Source: Affinundibacterium flavidum (GTDB lineage Bacteria > Pseudomonadota > Gammaproteobacteria > Burkholderiales > Burkholderiaceae_D). From it: a stretch of DNA of 64,000 nucleotides. Positions 38,455 through 49,161 of this stretch are shown piece after piece. Within the stretch, counting starts at the first letter, position 1, and every line of letters starts with the position of its first letter. The stretch covers positions 124,001-188,000 of the forward strand of contig NZ_JACOGA010000007.1 of the NCBI RefSeq assembly GCF_014284175.1. The letters are read 5' to 3'. The notes beneath the pieces were generated by a model that was not told the DNA's origin, ran no database searches, and saw nothing but the letters and a program-made list of their open reading frames with translations. The position numbers and the translations under genes are program-made.

Positions 38455-38973
38455 ATGACCGACAATTTAATTGAAATGAACGATATGAAACGCGCAAACA
38501 AAGAGATGGAAACTACGGCAGAAGTGAGTCAGTTTCTGGCTTTTACTTTAGGTGATGAAGAGTATGGATTGGCATTACTACAGGTGCAAGAACTGCGTGA
38601 ATATGAAAAAGTGACACAAATTGCAAATGCGCCCGCCTTCTTGAAAGGTGTGATTAATCTGCGTGGGATTATTGTCCCGATTATGGATCTACGCATTAAA
38701 TTAAATTTAGCGAATATCACTTATAACGAACTGACCGTTGTGATTATTCTGAATATACGTGGCCGTACCGTGGGAATGGTGGTCGATAGTGTTTCTGACG
38801 TGATTAGCCTAAATCTAAGGGATATGAAACCAGCTCCCGAAATGGGTACGACGGTTGGCACAGATTACCTGACTGGACTGGGAATTATCGACGAACGCAT
38901 GATTATTCTTGTGGACATTGAACGGATGTTGTCTAGCAGTGAAATAGGCTTATTGGAACAGACGGCTGCTTGA
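38455..38973 (+). CDS. cheW: Chemotaxis coupling protein CheW (first copy)
   Basis: A 172-residue protein with the full CheW fold: FLAFTLGDEEYGLALLQVQELREYEKVTQIANAPAFLKGVINLRGIIVPIMDLR, then VGMVVDSVSDVI and a final RMIILVDIERML. CheW joins chemoreceptors to the CheA kinase. It starts a unit with the chemoreceptor gene at 39074, about 100 bases downstream. A second cheW, similar but distinct, follows at 43051. No cheA is nearby, so both must pair with a kinase encoded elsewhere. Confidence 0.95.
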   Translation: MTDNLIEMNDMKRANKEMETTAEVSQFLAFTLGDEEYGLALLQVQELREYEKVTQIANAPAFLKGVINLRGIIVPIMDLRIKLNLANITYNELTVVIILNIRGRTVGMVVDSVSDVISLNLRDMKPAPEMGTTVGTDYLTGLGIIDERMIILVDIERMLSSSEIGLLEQTAA

Positions 38974-39073
38974 TGAACGGCAGCTTTAATGAGAACTCGT
39001 CCAGTATGAAAAATGAATAAGACTGGCTCGAAGTCTCTACTTTGAATGAATAAAATATTACAAGGGGTATCAA

Positions 39074-40807
39074 ATGAACTTCTCTAATTTAAAAATTGGT
39101 TTCAGACTTGTTTTGAGTTTTTCTATCGTGTTGATATTAAGTATCGTGATAGGTACGTTTTCTATCAGTCGGTTAGCTAGCGTGAATAATTCTACTGCAG
39201 AAATCGCCACGAATTGGTTGGTAGCGACGCGCACTTTGGGTGACTATCGTACCTCCATTAATGTCATTCGTCGCTCAGAAGCTCAACATATTATGTCGAT
39301 GACCGAAGCTGAATTTTTGCGATGGGAAAAACGTATTGAGGAGGCAAAAGCAAAAGCGGCAATCGCGTTTAAAGCCTATGCAGATACAGTTACGTCAGCT
39401 GACGAGAGAGCTTTGCTCGAGTCAATTAAAGTGGCAGAACAACGGTATTTTTCTGCACAAGTTGAATTGTTGAAAACTTCACGTGCCACGGATGGCGTCA
39501 ATGATAGTTTACGATCGTTGTATAACGGCAGTTCATTGGAGAGCCTGACCAGTTTGCTTGATGCGATTTCAAAGTCAGTGGAATATCAAAGCAAGGGTGC
39601 AGATGCCGCTTATCAATCATCGCAAGACCTATATGCATCGGCCAGACTTTCCATTGTTGCATTATTGATTTGTTCAGTTGCAATTGGGGCAGTTTTGGCG
39701 CTGCTCATTACACGTTCTATCACCGGCCCAGTTGGTCGTGCCGTCGCATTGGCAGAAGCGGTGGCCGCTGGAGATCTGACGAATAACATTGTGAACGACA
39801 ATCAAGATGAAATTGGTCAATTGCTCAGAGCCATGATGAAAATGAATAATGATCTGGCTTTAGTCGTCTCTAACGTGCGTACAGGTTCTGAGAGTGTTGC
39901 GACCGCCTCTGCCGAAATCGCGCAAGGTAATTTAGATTTGTCGTCTCGTACGGAAGAGCAGGCTAGTTCCTTAGAAGAGACCGCCGCATCAATGGAAGAG
40001 TTGAGTTCCACGGTTAGTCAGAATGCTGATAATTCACGTCAAGCTAATCAACTGGCACAGAGTGCCAGTGGCGTTGCTAAAAAGGGAGGCAGTGTGGTCG
40101 CGCAAGTTGTAGAAACGATGAAAGGGATCAATGATAGTTCGCGTAAGATTGTCGATATTATCAGCGTAATTGACGGGATCGCATTTCAAACAAATATTTT
40201 GGCACTAAATGCAGCAGTGGAAGCTGCGCGGGCGGGCGAGCAGGGACGTGGTTTTGCAGTAGTTGCCAGTGAAGTGCGTACTTTGGCTCAACGCTCAGCA
40301 GCTGCGGCAAAAGAAATTAAAGAACTGATAGGCGCCAGTGTAGACAGAGTTGAACAAGGAACTATCTTAGTTGATCAGGCTGGTGTGACGATGGCAGAGG
40401 TGGTACAGAGTATTGAGCAAGTTGCAAATATTATGCATGAAATCAGTGCAGCTAGTACTGAACAGAGTCAAGGAGTGTCACAAGTAGGCGAAGCTGTTAC
40501 TCAAATGGATGAGGTTACTCAACAAAATGCAGCATTGGTTGAGGAAATGGCGGCAGCTGCCAATGGTCTGGAAAATCAAGCGAAAGATTTGGTGGCGTCA
40601 GTTGCGGTATTTAAGCTCCAAGTTAATCCTTCAGCACAGTCGGTCAACTTTGGCAACGTATCACGTATGAGCGACGCAAAGCGAGCTCCCACAACAAGTG
40701 AATATAAGAAATCTATGATTTCTTCGGTTAAACGAGTAAATCCAACACGTAAATTGGCATCAACTGCAATCTCGAAAAGTGATAATGACGATTGGGAAGC
40801 ATTTTAG
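39074..40807 (+). CDS. Methyl-accepting chemotaxis protein (first)
   Basis: A 577-residue chemoreceptor. Membrane segments lie at about 10-30 and 190-213, enclosing a 160-residue four-helix-bundle ligand domain. A HAMP domain follows ([22 protein letters not shown]) and then the long helical signalling domain with the highly conserved hairpin tip [36 protein letters not shown]. The C-terminus ends DNDDWEAF, similar to the NWETF peptide that recruits CheR and CheB. The ribosome-binding site is AAGGGG. The sensing domain differs from that of the other two receptors in this island. The ligand is unknown. Confidence 0.95.
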   Translation: MNFSNLKIGFRLVLSFSIVLILSIVIGTFSISRLASVNNSTAEIATNWLVATRTLGDYRTSINVIRRSEAQHIMSMTEAEFLRWEKRIEEAKAKAAIAFKAYADTVTSADERALLESIKVAEQRYFSAQVELLKTSRATDGVNDSLRSLYNGSSLESLTSLLDAISKSVEYQSKGADAAYQSSQDLYASARLSIVALLICSVAIGAVLALLITRSITGPVGRAVALAEAVAAGDLTNNIVNDNQDEIGQLLRAMMKMNNDLALVVSNVRTGSESVATASAEIAQGNLDLSSRTEEQASSLEETAASMEELSSTVSQNADNSRQANQLAQSASGVAKKGGSVVAQVVETMKGINDSSRKIVDIISVIDGIAFQTNILALNAAVEAARAGEQGRGFAVVASEVRTLAQRSAAAAKEIKELIGASVDRVEQGTILVDQAGVTMAEVVQSIEQVANIMHEISAASTEQSQGVSQVGEAVTQMDEVTQQNAALVEEMAAAANGLENQAKDLVASVAVFKLQVNPSAQSVNFGNVSRMSDAKRAPTTSEYKKSMISSVKRVNPTRKLASTAISKSDNDDWEAF

Positions 40808-40831
40808 TTCTTCATTTGGGTGATCGAAAAG

Positions 40832-40857
40832 ATGGGGCTGTCGGCCCCATTTTTTTA
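40832..40857 (+). terminator. Terminator behind the first chemoreceptor gene
   Basis: ATGGGGC, a 4-base loop, GGCCCCAT and then a run of seven T; 25 bases after the stop. Confidence 0.85.
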
Positions 40858-40870
40858 TTGTATGGTTTGT

Positions 40871-40895
40871 GTATAGCACCAAAGGACAAGTTACA
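40871..40895 (+). promoter_or_regulatory. Shared 25-bp upstream motif, copy 3
   Basis: GTATAGCACCAAAGGACAAGTTACA, 93 bases before the second chemoreceptor gene. The right half of the GCAC/GTGC core is altered (GGAC). A TTGACTACAGTGATATAG stretch follows 13 bases later and is nearly repeated after copy 4. Confidence 0.65.
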
Positions 40896-40988
40896 GATAA
40901 ATCCTATTTGACTACAGTGATATAGATTTTAGTCTATTGAAATTGTCGGTAGTTCAAGTCGAGTACTAACTTTACAGAGGGAAATACC

Positions 40989-42701
40989 ATGTTAAAAAAT
41001 ACGATGATCAAATCACGTTTGATCTTTGTGATCGGGTTCTTGTCCGCGCTGATGATTTTGATAGGCGTGCTCGGTTTGACTAGTTTATCCGCGGTCAATG
41101 ATTCGCTGAAGACTGTGTATGAAGACAGACTGATTGCAGTTGGGCTGCTCGACAAAGTTATCCGTGGTGGCAATATCACACAGATTTCGATGGCGCGGAC
41201 TTTGATAGATGATCCCGCCGAAATCGATAAAGAAATCGCTGCCGTAGAAGCTGCAAAAGCGAATTCAGACAAGGCATGGGCTGATTATTTAGCCACATAT
41301 CTGACCTCGGATGAAAAGAAAATTGCCGAGAACGCTGACCGTGCGCGCAAGGCGTACTTTGAACAAGGCGTTAATAAAGCCTTGGTTGCAGTGCGCGCTC
41401 GTGATATGCCCTTAACGACGACTATTTTCAATGACAAGATGGATGTCTTGTTTGTTGATGTCAGAAAGTATGTTTCAGAACTGATTGCCTTACAGCTTGA
41501 CGAAGGCAAGAAAGCCTATGAAGTAGCGCAAAGCGACTACGCTAAAGTTCGCATGATATCTATCGTCATGATCTTTTTAGGTCTAGTCGCAGGTGTGACG
41601 GTTGGTATCTGGTTAGTGCGTGGTATTTCTGGACCACTCAATTACGCCGTCGAAATCGCCCAAGGAATTGCCGCTGGCGACTTAACGCAATCGATTGAGA
41701 TTGAATCGAGTAATGAAACTGGTCAGTTATTAGAAGCCTTAAAAGACATGAACCGCAGCTTGGTGCAAACGGTATCCGAAGTGCGCGTCAGTACCGATAC
41801 CATCGCTACAGCTTCCAGTGAAATCGCTGCTGGCAATTTAGATTTATCTTCACGCACAGAAGAACAAGCGGCGAGTTTGGAAGAAACCGCATCATCGATG
41901 GAAGAACTCACCAGCACAGTAAGACAAAATGCCGACAATGCCAAGCAAGCGAATCAGATGGTGGTATCGGCTTCCGATTACGCAGTTAAAGGTGGTCAGG
42001 TTGTAGCGCAAGTGGTTGACACCATGGGATCGATCAAAGAGAGCTCACGCAAGATTGTCGACATCATCGGTGTGATTGATGGCATTGCTTTTCAGACGAA
42101 TATTCTCGCCTTAAATGCCGCAGTGGAAGCAGCGCGCGCTGGTGAGCAAGGTCGTGGATTTGCAGTGGTTGCGTCTGAAGTGCGTAGCCTGGCGCAACGC
42201 TCTGCAGCTGCGGCTAAAGAGATCAAAGAATTGATTGGCGACTCAGTAGAAAAAGTAGATGCAGGTGGTCGCTTGGTAGATGAAACCGGGCAAACCATGA
42301 ACCAAATTGTTACTGCAGTCAAGCAAGTGGCGGATATCATGAGTGAGATCGCTGCGGCCAGTGCTGAGCAAAGTTCTGGCATTGAACAAGTGAATATCGC
42401 TATTACACAAATGGATGAAGTCACGCAACAAAACGCTGCCTTGGTAGAAGAAGCGGCAGCGGCATCGGCGAGTATGCAAGATCAGGCGGCCAATTTAGCG
42501 GCGACAGTGTCGGTATTTAAGTTGGCACATGGCGCTCAGAATTTAGTCGCACCAAAACCGCAAGTCGCCGCAAAAAATAAACCAGCAAATCCCGTTGCGC
42601 GAAAAGCTTTGCCAAATACTAAGCCAGCTCGCCCGACTTCTCGCATTTCGTCAACATCGGCGAGCACAACAGGTGAGGATAAAGATTGGGAAGAATTCTA
42701 A
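40989..42701 (+). CDS. Methyl-accepting chemotaxis protein (second)
   Basis: A 570-residue chemoreceptor. It has an N-terminal membrane segment ([25 protein letters not shown]), a four-helix-bundle sensor (about 35-185), a second membrane segment (about 190-212), HAMP and the signalling domain with the conserved tip ([13 protein letters not shown]). It ends DKDWEEF, an NWETF-like CheR/CheB dock. From about residue 215 to 515 the protein and the DNA are almost identical to the third receptor at 43636, while the sensor parts have diverged. The ribosome-binding site is GAGGGA. Confidence 0.95.
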   Translation: MLKNTMIKSRLIFVIGFLSALMILIGVLGLTSLSAVNDSLKTVYEDRLIAVGLLDKVIRGGNITQISMARTLIDDPAEIDKEIAAVEAAKANSDKAWADYLATYLTSDEKKIAENADRARKAYFEQGVNKALVAVRARDMPLTTTIFNDKMDVLFVDVRKYVSELIALQLDEGKKAYEVAQSDYAKVRMISIVMIFLGLVAGVTVGIWLVRGISGPLNYAVEIAQGIAAGDLTQSIEIESSNETGQLLEALKDMNRSLVQTVSEVRVSTDTIATASSEIAAGNLDLSSRTEEQAASLEETASSMEELTSTVRQNADNAKQANQMVVSASDYAVKGGQVVAQVVDTMGSIKESSRKIVDIIGVIDGIAFQTNILALNAAVEAARAGEQGRGFAVVASEVRSLAQRSAAAAKEIKELIGDSVEKVDAGGRLVDETGQTMNQIVTAVKQVADIMSEIAAASAEQSSGIEQVNIAITQMDEVTQQNAALVEEAAAASASMQDQAANLAATVSVFKLAHGAQNLVAPKPQVAAKNKPANPVARKALPNTKPARPTSRISSTSASTTGEDKDWEEF

Positions 42702-42714
42702 ATGCGTTATCAGT

Positions 42715-42785
42715 GAGTAAGCAAATGGGTGAATGAATGCGTGAGTGTGAGTAAGCAAGCAAGCAAGTAAGCAAGCAATAGCAGG
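42715..42785. repeat. Short AAGC/GTGA-type tandem repeat
   Basis: The spacer after the second chemoreceptor contains GTGAGTAAGC and GTGAATGAAT units followed by AAGCAAGCAAGCAAGTAAGCAAGC. It looks like slippage-prone simple sequence without a gene. Confidence 0.6.
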
Positions 42786-42861
42786 CCTTCAGTAACGTAA
42801 ATCATCAATTAATAAACTGCGCAAAAGTCCACTCAAAAGACCGCCAGAAAAACCGTGTAAT

Positions 42862-42900
42862 AGAGCCCGATTTTGTGTTCGCACAAGTCGGGCTTTTTTC
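42862..42900 (+). terminator. Terminator behind the second chemoreceptor gene
   Basis: An AGCCCGA stem paired with TCGGGCT around a loop that holds the further self-pairing TTGTG/CACAA, followed by TTTTTTC. Confidence 0.75.
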
Positions 42901-42970
42901 TATTTGCATCACATTTTTTCTTGCCAATATTGATTGCAAAAAATACGTAGTGTCGATGGTAAATAAGTCG

Positions 42971-42995
42971 ATATAGCACTAAGGTGCAAGTTACA
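42971..42995 (+). promoter_or_regulatory. Shared 25-bp upstream motif, copy 4
   Basis: ATATAGCACTAAGGTGCAAGTTACA, ending 55 bases before the second cheW gene, followed 14 bases later by GACTACAGTAATCT. Confidence 0.7.
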
Positions 42996-43050
42996 AGCCC
43001 ACCATTATTGACTACAGTAATCTTATGTACCTACTTACTGGAGACGCGTC

Positions 43051-43560
43051 ATGTCTGAACTAATCAATGAAGCCCCTTCACAGAAAAAAGATGGCAGCAC
43101 ACAGAAAGAAGCGCGGCAGTTTCTGGCGTTTACTTTAGGGCAAGAAGAATATGGTCTGGACTTATTGCAAGTGCAAGAATTGCGTGAATATGAAAAAGTC
43201 ACTCAGATTGCGAATGCGCCAGCCTTCCTCAAAGGTGTCGTGAATTTGCGCGGCATTATTGTCCCCATCATGGATATGCGAATTAAATTGGGTTTCGATA
43301 ATGTGATCTATAACGAACTGACAGTCGTGATCATTTTAAGTATTCGCGGACGCACTGTTGGGATGGTGGTCGATAGTGTGTCGGATGTGATTAATTTAAG
43401 CCCAGAAGATTTAAAACCCGCGCCTGAAATGGGCACTGCAGTTGGTACTGACTATCTGATCGGTTTGGGGACGATCGATGAACGTATGATTATTCTGGTG
43501 GACATTGACAGGATGATGTCGAGTAGCGAGATAGGTTTATTGACTCAGGCGGCGGCTTAA
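43051..43560 (+). CDS. cheW: Chemotaxis coupling protein CheW (second copy)
   Basis: A 169-residue CheW. The same core as the first copy is present (FLAFTLGQEEYGLDLLQVQELREYEKV, LRGIIVPIMDMRI, VGMVVDSVSDVINLSPEDLK), and the proteins differ mostly at the N-terminus and in scattered positions. It forms a unit with the third chemoreceptor gene 75 bases downstream. Two cheW-receptor pairs in tandem suggest duplication of a cheW-mcp module. Confidence 0.95.
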   Translation: MSELINEAPSQKKDGSTQKEARQFLAFTLGQEEYGLDLLQVQELREYEKVTQIANAPAFLKGVVNLRGIIVPIMDMRIKLGFDNVIYNELTVVIILSIRGRTVGMVVDSVSDVINLSPEDLKPAPEMGTAVGTDYLIGLGTIDERMIILVDIDRMMSSSEIGLLTQAAA

Positions 43561-43635
43561 TGTGATCGCAGCGGTTGATCGGTTGATAGCAATAATATCG
43601 AAGAATAAAAGACGAAACGCATTGAGGAGAACACC

Positions 43636-45387
43636 ATGTTGAAAAATACGATGATTAAATCACGCCTGATTTTTGTGATTGGTTTTTTATCGCTGTTGAT
43701 GATTTTGATTGGCGCTTTGGGGTTGACTAGCTTGGCTGGTGTGAATGACTCTTTAAGATCCGTGTACGAGGATCGCCTAGTCGCGGTAGGGCAGTTAGAC
43801 GGTGTTATCCGTGGCATTAATCGCAATCAATTAGCGATCGCGAATGCGATTACTGATGACCAAGCTAAGATTGATACTGCCATGGCCGAAGTGGATACAA
43901 ATAAAGCCCTCGTCAACAAATTGTGGGAGGAATACATGGCGACTTTTTTGACGCCGGAAGAAAAGAAAATCGCAAGTCGCTTTGGTGAAGCTAGGAAAAA
44001 TTTTATTGAACAGGGTTTGAATAAAGCGCAAGCAGCTTTACGTGCAAAAGATATTCCTTTGGCGACAGATATTTTGCATGGAAAAATGGCGACTATGTAT
44101 CAAGAAGTCCGTACCTCTGTATCAGAATTGATTAACCTTCAATTGAATGAAGGAAAGAGAGAGTATCTTGAATCTCAGGCGGACTACAATAAGGTGCGCA
44201 TGATTTCTATCGTTATGATCTTAATAGGTTTAACTGCAGGCGTGACGGTCGGTATTTGGTTGGTTCGTGGTATTTCGGGGCCACTAAGTTATGCAGTAGA
44301 AATCGCCCAAGGAATTGCCGTTGGTGACTTGACACAAACGATAGAGATCGAATCGAGCAATGAAACCGGTCAATTATTAGAAGCCTTAAAAGACATGAAC
44401 CGCAGTTTGGTGCAAACAGTGTCCGAAGTGCGCGTCAGTACCGACACCATTGCTACAGCTTCCAGTGAAATCGCCGCTGGCAATTTGGATTTATCTTCAC
44501 GTACCGAAGAGCAAGCGGCAAGTTTGGAAGAAACCGCATCGTCGATGGAAGAACTCACCAGCACAGTAAGACAAAATGCCGACAATGCCAAGCAAGCGAA
44601 TCAAATGGTGGTATCGGCTTCCGATTACGCAGTTAAAGGTGGTCAGGTTGTAGCGCAAGTGGTTGACACCATGGGATCGATTAAAGAGAGCTCACGCAAG
44701 ATTGTCGACATCATCGGTGTGATTGATGGCATTGCTTTTCAGACGAATATTCTGGCTTTGAATGCCGCAGTGGAAGCAGCGCGCGCTGGTGAGCAAGGTC
44801 GTGGATTTGCAGTGGTTGCGTCTGAAGTGCGTAGCCTGGCGCAACGCTCTGCAGCTGCGGCTAAAGAGATCAAAGAATTGATTGGCGACTCAGTAGAAAA
44901 AGTGGATGCAGGTGGTCGCTTGGTAGATGAAACTGGGCAAACCATGAACCAAATTGTTACTGCGGTCAAACAAGTGGCGGATATCATGAGTGAGATCGCA
45001 GCAGCCAGTGCTGAGCAAAGTTCGGGCATTGAACAAGTGAATATCGCGATTACGCAAATGGATGAAGTCACGCAACAAAACGCTGCCTTGGTAGAAGAAG
45101 CGGCAGCGGCATCGGCGAGTATGCAAGATCAGGCGGCCAATTTAGCGGCGACAGTGTCGGTATTTAAGTTGGCACATGGCGCACATTCAGGTATGGTAGT
45201 CAGGCCGCAGCAGGCTGCGCAGCAAAGGGCTACCGTTAAGCCAGCACCAGCGCAGAAACCTTTGAAGGGGCAGGCGACGACACGTATTGGTTCAGTACAG
45301 AAATCTACAAATAAGGCTGCAAATTCAGCTGCAAAATCAGCTGCAAATTCCGCCACAAACCAAGACAATGACTGGGAAGAGTTTTAA
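43636..45387 (+). CDS. Methyl-accepting chemotaxis protein (third)
   Basis: A 583-residue chemoreceptor with the same build as the second: an N-terminal segment ([25 protein letters not shown]), a sensor bundle, a second membrane segment, HAMP, a signalling hairpin and a DNDWEEF end. Its signalling half is nearly identical in DNA to that at 41640-42540, with silent changes few and clustered. The sensor half has diverged, so it likely recognises another ligand. The linker before the C-terminal dock is an Ala/Lys/Ser-rich repeat ([11 protein letters not shown]). The ribosome-binding site is GAGGAG. Confidence 0.95.
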   Translation: MLKNTMIKSRLIFVIGFLSLLMILIGALGLTSLAGVNDSLRSVYEDRLVAVGQLDGVIRGINRNQLAIANAITDDQAKIDTAMAEVDTNKALVNKLWEEYMATFLTPEEKKIASRFGEARKNFIEQGLNKAQAALRAKDIPLATDILHGKMATMYQEVRTSVSELINLQLNEGKREYLESQADYNKVRMISIVMILIGLTAGVTVGIWLVRGISGPLSYAVEIAQGIAVGDLTQTIEIESSNETGQLLEALKDMNRSLVQTVSEVRVSTDTIATASSEIAAGNLDLSSRTEEQAASLEETASSMEELTSTVRQNADNAKQANQMVVSASDYAVKGGQVVAQVVDTMGSIKESSRKIVDIIGVIDGIAFQTNILALNAAVEAARAGEQGRGFAVVASEVRSLAQRSAAAAKEIKELIGDSVEKVDAGGRLVDETGQTMNQIVTAVKQVADIMSEIAAASAEQSSGIEQVNIAITQMDEVTQQNAALVEEAAAASASMQDQAANLAATVSVFKLAHGAHSGMVVRPQQAAQQRATVKPAPAQKPLKGQATTRIGSVQKSTNKAANSAAKSAANSATNQDNDWEEF

Positions 45388-45507
45388 ACTGTTGTGTACG
45401 TCATTTATTTAACAAAAGCCAGATAAGACAACTTTACACATCTGTTTGGCTGTCATGAATGCGCTGGTAGGTTCTTGCCAGCGTTAGTTCATTGGAGAGA
45501 TCATCAG

Positions 45508-48500
45508 ATGAGCAAAACAACACTAGCCCCGAAAACGAGTCTGTATCGATTTTTTTGGTTGGCGAATGGTTTGTTTGCTGTCGTTTTGGCGGTCATGCTC
45601 TCAGTCAGTTATCAGCAGCATTTTGACGATGCGCGCGCACAAGCCAATAATGCCGCAGCAACACTTGAATCGAGTGTGATCGGTATTTTGAATCAAGTTG
45701 ATTTATCTTTGGTATCGCTAGCGCACGCCCTAGAATCTAGTCACGATAATCCGCGTGAATTGACAGAGTCGATTGGAATTCTGATACAAGAAATATCTAA
45801 GAAGACGATTTCTTTTAGTCGCCTCGGATACTCAAATGCCCAAGGTAAGAGTGACACTTTGGCAGGCTACCCTAGTGGCTCATTGAATTACGATATTTCT
45901 GACCGCGATTATTTTAAACAATTAAAAGCAAATCCCGGATTAGGCTTAGTGCGCACAAATCCGGTAAAAGGTCGTGTGACAAACAAGGACGTCGTTATCT
46001 TTGCGCGTGCCTATCTCGATAAACAAGGAAAATTCGCAGGAGTTGTGTTCGCCAGCATCCAACTCGAACATTTTTCCAAATTGTTTGGAAGCGTTAATTT
46101 AGGAAAGAACGCTTCGATCGATCTGATTACTGCGACGAGCTATTTACGGCTTGCGCATTTTTCCACCGTCCCTTATTCCGTACCTATCGGTATTAAGATC
46201 GCGACACCCGATGTCATCGAAGAGCTCAATAAAGGCGGGCCTGTTCGTAACTTCGTTGCGATTGCTAAAGTCGATGGAAGAAAGCGACTGTGGACAGCAC
46301 GCCTCTTAGCCGACTGGCCATATTGGTTGGGCGTGGGCATGAATACCGATGAAATTCTCTTAGTCTGGTACCGAGAATTAATTCTGGGCTTGTCCATCAT
46401 GGGCGTATTTGCGCTTCTGACTTGGATTGCTTTGCATCAGTTGAAACTCGGGTGGGATAGCAGGGAGCGTGATTTATCCATTCTACAAAACACACTAGAA
46501 GCGACCGAAAATGGCATTTTGGTGACCAGTGAATTTGGCAAAGCGATTCACAGCAACCAGCGATTTTCTCAGATGTGGCAAATACCCGCGGAGATGGTCG
46601 CCACCGGCGATGAAAAGCGCATGCTTGCTCACGTCGTTCAGCAATTACAAGAGCCACAAGGGTTCATGCAGGGCGTTGAGGATATTTACAAAGCTCATGA
46701 AAACCAAGCATCTCACACTATCTATTTCAAGGATGGACGTGTATTTGAACGCTCGGTCAGGTCCATGTTAATTAATGGTAAGGCGAGTGGCCGTGTCTGG
46801 AGTTTCATGGATGTGAGTGAGCGTAAGCACATCGAGAATTTATTAAATTTTGTCGCGCAACGTGCCTGGATCGCACAGGGTAGAGAGTTCTTGCCAGCGT
46901 TGGCCGATTATCTGGGACGATTACTAAAAGCAGACTATGTGCTGATCGACAAACTGGGCGCTGACTTACACACCGCAGAAACCGTAGGTTTGTACGCAAG
47001 TGGATCATTGCAACCGAATTTTTCATATGACTTGAGAGGGACACCGTGCGAGTGCGTGGTTGGTAACGATCCCTGTATTTTTTCCAGCGGCATCCAAGAA
47101 TTATTTCCCGACGATCAGTTATTAGTCGAGATGGAAGCGCAGAGTTATGTGGGAATTCCATTTTGGGATTCGCGTGGAGATCCTATTGGCATTATCGCGG
47201 TGCTGAATAAACTACCAATGCAAAATGCCGAGAGAATTAAGTCTTTATTGCAATTGGTTGCGGCGGCAGCAGGTGCAGAATTAGAGCGTTTGCGCGAGGA
47301 GAAAAACTTACGTCGCGAACGTGATCGCGCGCAGGGATATTTGGATACCGTAGAAGCGATGATCGTCGTACTCGATGTCAATGCCCGCATTTTGCAAGTG
47401 AATCGTAAGGGATGTCAGTTATTGGGTTGGGATGAATCGCAGATGCTGGGACAAAACTGGTTTGCCTTATGCGTGCCTCCATCGATAGCACAGGCATTAG
47501 CGATGGCGAATTTTTCACAAATGATGGCCGGCATTCTCGATAATCCGGGTTACTACGAAAGTCAGATTTTGACGAACGGTGGTGAAATGCGTGACATTGC
47601 CTGGCACGCCTCTCTGCTGCGCGATGAGCAAGGTCAAATCATCGGTTCTCTGAGTGCAGGCGAAGATATCACTGAGCGTAAGCGCCGAGATATTGAGATT
47701 GAAGGCTATCGTCATCGGTTGGAAGAGTTGGTGGAGGTGCGCACGAATCAATTGGGTAAAGCAAAAGAAGAGGCTGAAGCAGCGAATCGTGCCAAGAGTG
47801 TCTTCTTGGCGAACATGAGCCATGAACTACGCACGCCTTTGAACGCAATCCTGGGATTTGCCCGCTTGCTCGAACGCGATCCGGGAATCTCTTCAGAAAA
47901 CAAACGCAATTTGCTGACAATTAATACCGCAGGTCAGCACTTATTAGTCTTGATCAATGATGTGCTAGAGATTTCAAGGATAGAAACTGGTTATTCGGAT
48001 AGTAAATTAACCGTCTTCGATTTACGTGAAGTATTGCGCGAAATTGGCGACATGATACGACTCAAATCTGAGCAAAAAAGTCTGATTTTTGAAGAGAGCT
48101 TTGCGCTTTATTTACCACGCTATGTTAAAGGGGATGAACAACATCTGCGGCAGATTCTCTTGAACTTGTTGGGCAATGCGGTGAAGTACACGGATCATGG
48201 ACGTATCAGTATTCGTGTACGCGTTTTTAATGAACAATTTTCGTTTGAGGTTAGTGATACCGGGCCGGGGATATCCAGTGAAGATCAGGCACGTTTGTTC
48301 CAGCCTTTCTATCAAACCGAAGTCGGTGTCCATAAAGGCGAAGGCACAGGTTTAGGTTTGGTGATCAGCCGTGAATGCGCTCGTTTGATGAATGGAGAAT
48401 TGAGCGTCGTCAGTCACTTGGGCGAAGGAAGCTGTTTTACTTTAAGCATTCCCTTGTTAGCGGTTTCCACTCCAGTTTCCAACGCAAATCCACATCGGCC

Positions 48501-49161
48501 ACAGGTGCTCGCTTTGGCGCAGGATGCTCATCACAGTGCAGAGTCTTTGCGTATTTTGGTGGTCGATGACAAAGAAGATAATCGTGAGCTGGTGCGGCAA
48601 ATTTTGCGTTTATTGGGAATTGAGGCACACACGGTAGAGAACGGTTTGTTGGCGATTGATGAATTTGTGCACTGGCAACCGCATTTGATTTGGATGGATA
48701 TGCGCATGCCGGTGATGGACGGTTATGAAGCGACCAGACAGATACGACAACTGGCTGGCGGCGACAAGGTGAAAATTGTTGCGATGACGGCGAGCGCTTT
48801 TGATGAAGACCGCGCCGCAATTTTGTCTGCGGGTTGTGATCAATTGCTGAGAAAACCTGTTGATCAAGAAGCGATGTTTGACATTATGGGCGACTTGCTT
48901 GGTTTGCGGTATGAATATGCCGATGCGATCCTGCCACCTATTCCAGAGGCAGTGCTTGATTTGTCTGATCTGGCGCCGGAGCTGTTGGTACAGCTACAAC
49001 TCGCTTCCGAGCAACTTGATCTCGAATCTGCGCGTCATTTGATCGGGCAGATTCGTAGCCAGCACGGTGCACACATGGCGGATAGTTTGATGATGATTTT
49101 AGAAGAATACCGATTTGATCGTCTCGCCAAGTTATGTGAACAAGCTACTCGGAGTGGGTGA
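45508..49161 (+). CDS. Large hybrid sensor histidine kinase (Cache-PAS-GAF-PAS-HisKA-HATPase-REC)
   Basis: 1217 residues from ATG 45508 (ribosome-binding site GGAGAG). The first membrane helix is at about 12-35, and a periplasmic double-Cache-like sensor follows (about 40-280, with the YDISDRDYFKQL motif common to Cache domains). A second helix lies near 290-312, then a PAS (about 325-440), a GAF (about 450-600, with several Cys), a second PAS (about 620-740), a HisKA box (SVFLANMSHELRTPLNAIL), the ATPase domain (N box LLNLLGNAVKYTD, G boxes VSDTGPGIS and GEGTGLGLVISRE) and a receiver (VVDDKEDN, DMRMPVMDG). A tail of about 80 helical residues follows. It probably signals to the REC-PAS protein, whose start overlaps its stop. 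Confidence 0.93.
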   Translation: MSKTTLAPKTSLYRFFWLANGLFAVVLAVMLSVSYQQHFDDARAQANNAAATLESSVIGILNQVDLSLVSLAHALESSHDNPRELTESIGILIQEISKKTISFSRLGYSNAQGKSDTLAGYPSGSLNYDISDRDYFKQLKANPGLGLVRTNPVKGRVTNKDVVIFARAYLDKQGKFAGVVFASIQLEHFSKLFGSVNLGKNASIDLITATSYLRLAHFSTVPYSVPIGIKIATPDVIEELNKGGPVRNFVAIAKVDGRKRLWTARLLADWPYWLGVGMNTDEILLVWYRELILGLSIMGVFALLTWIALHQLKLGWDSRERDLSILQNTLEATENGILVTSEFGKAIHSNQRFSQMWQIPAEMVATGDEKRMLAHVVQQLQEPQGFMQGVEDIYKAHENQASHTIYFKDGRVFERSVRSMLINGKASGRVWSFMDVSERKHIENLLNFVAQRAWIAQGREFLPALADYLGRLLKADYVLIDKLGADLHTAETVGLYASGSLQPNFSYDLRGTPCECVVGNDPCIFSSGIQELFPDDQLLVEMEAQSYVGIPFWDSRGDPIGIIAVLNKLPMQNAERIKSLLQLVAAAAGAELERLREEKNLRRERDRAQGYLDTVEAMIVVLDVNARILQVNRKGCQLLGWDESQMLGQNWFALCVPPSIAQALAMANFSQMMAGILDNPGYYESQILTNGGEMRDIAWHASLLRDEQGQIIGSLSAGEDITERKRRDIEIEGYRHRLEELVEVRTNQLGKAKEEAEAANRAKSVFLANMSHELRTPLNAILGFARLLERDPGISSENKRNLLTINTAGQHLLVLINDVLEISRIETGYSDSKLTVFDLREVLREIGDMIRLKSEQKSLIFEESFALYLPRYVKGDEQHLRQILLNLLGNAVKYTDHGRISIRVRVFNEQFSFEVSDTGPGISSEDQARLFQPFYQTEVGVHKGEGTGLGLVISRECARLMNGELSVVSHLGEGSCFTLSIPLLAVSTPVSNANPHRPQVLALAQDAHHSAESLRILVVDDKEDNRELVRQILRLLGIEAHTVENGLLAIDEFVHWQPHLIWMDMRMPVMDGYEATRQIRQLAGGDKVKIVAMTASAFDEDRAAILSAGCDQLLRKPVDQEAMFDIMGDLLGLRYEYADAILPPIPEAVLDLSDLAPELLVQLQLASEQLDLESARHLIGQIRSQHGAHMADSLMMILEEYRFDRLAKLCEQATRSG

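Noticed and set aside
42715..42785. CRISPR-like or phase-variation repeat
   Set aside because: The units are only 4 bases, irregular and outside any coding region; no spacers.
37755..42995. The repeated upstream motif as a sigma-54 (-24/-12) promoter
   Set aside because: TAGCAC...GTGCA resembles TGGCAC-N5-TTGCA, but the spacing between the GC elements is one base short and the first GG is AG in all copies.
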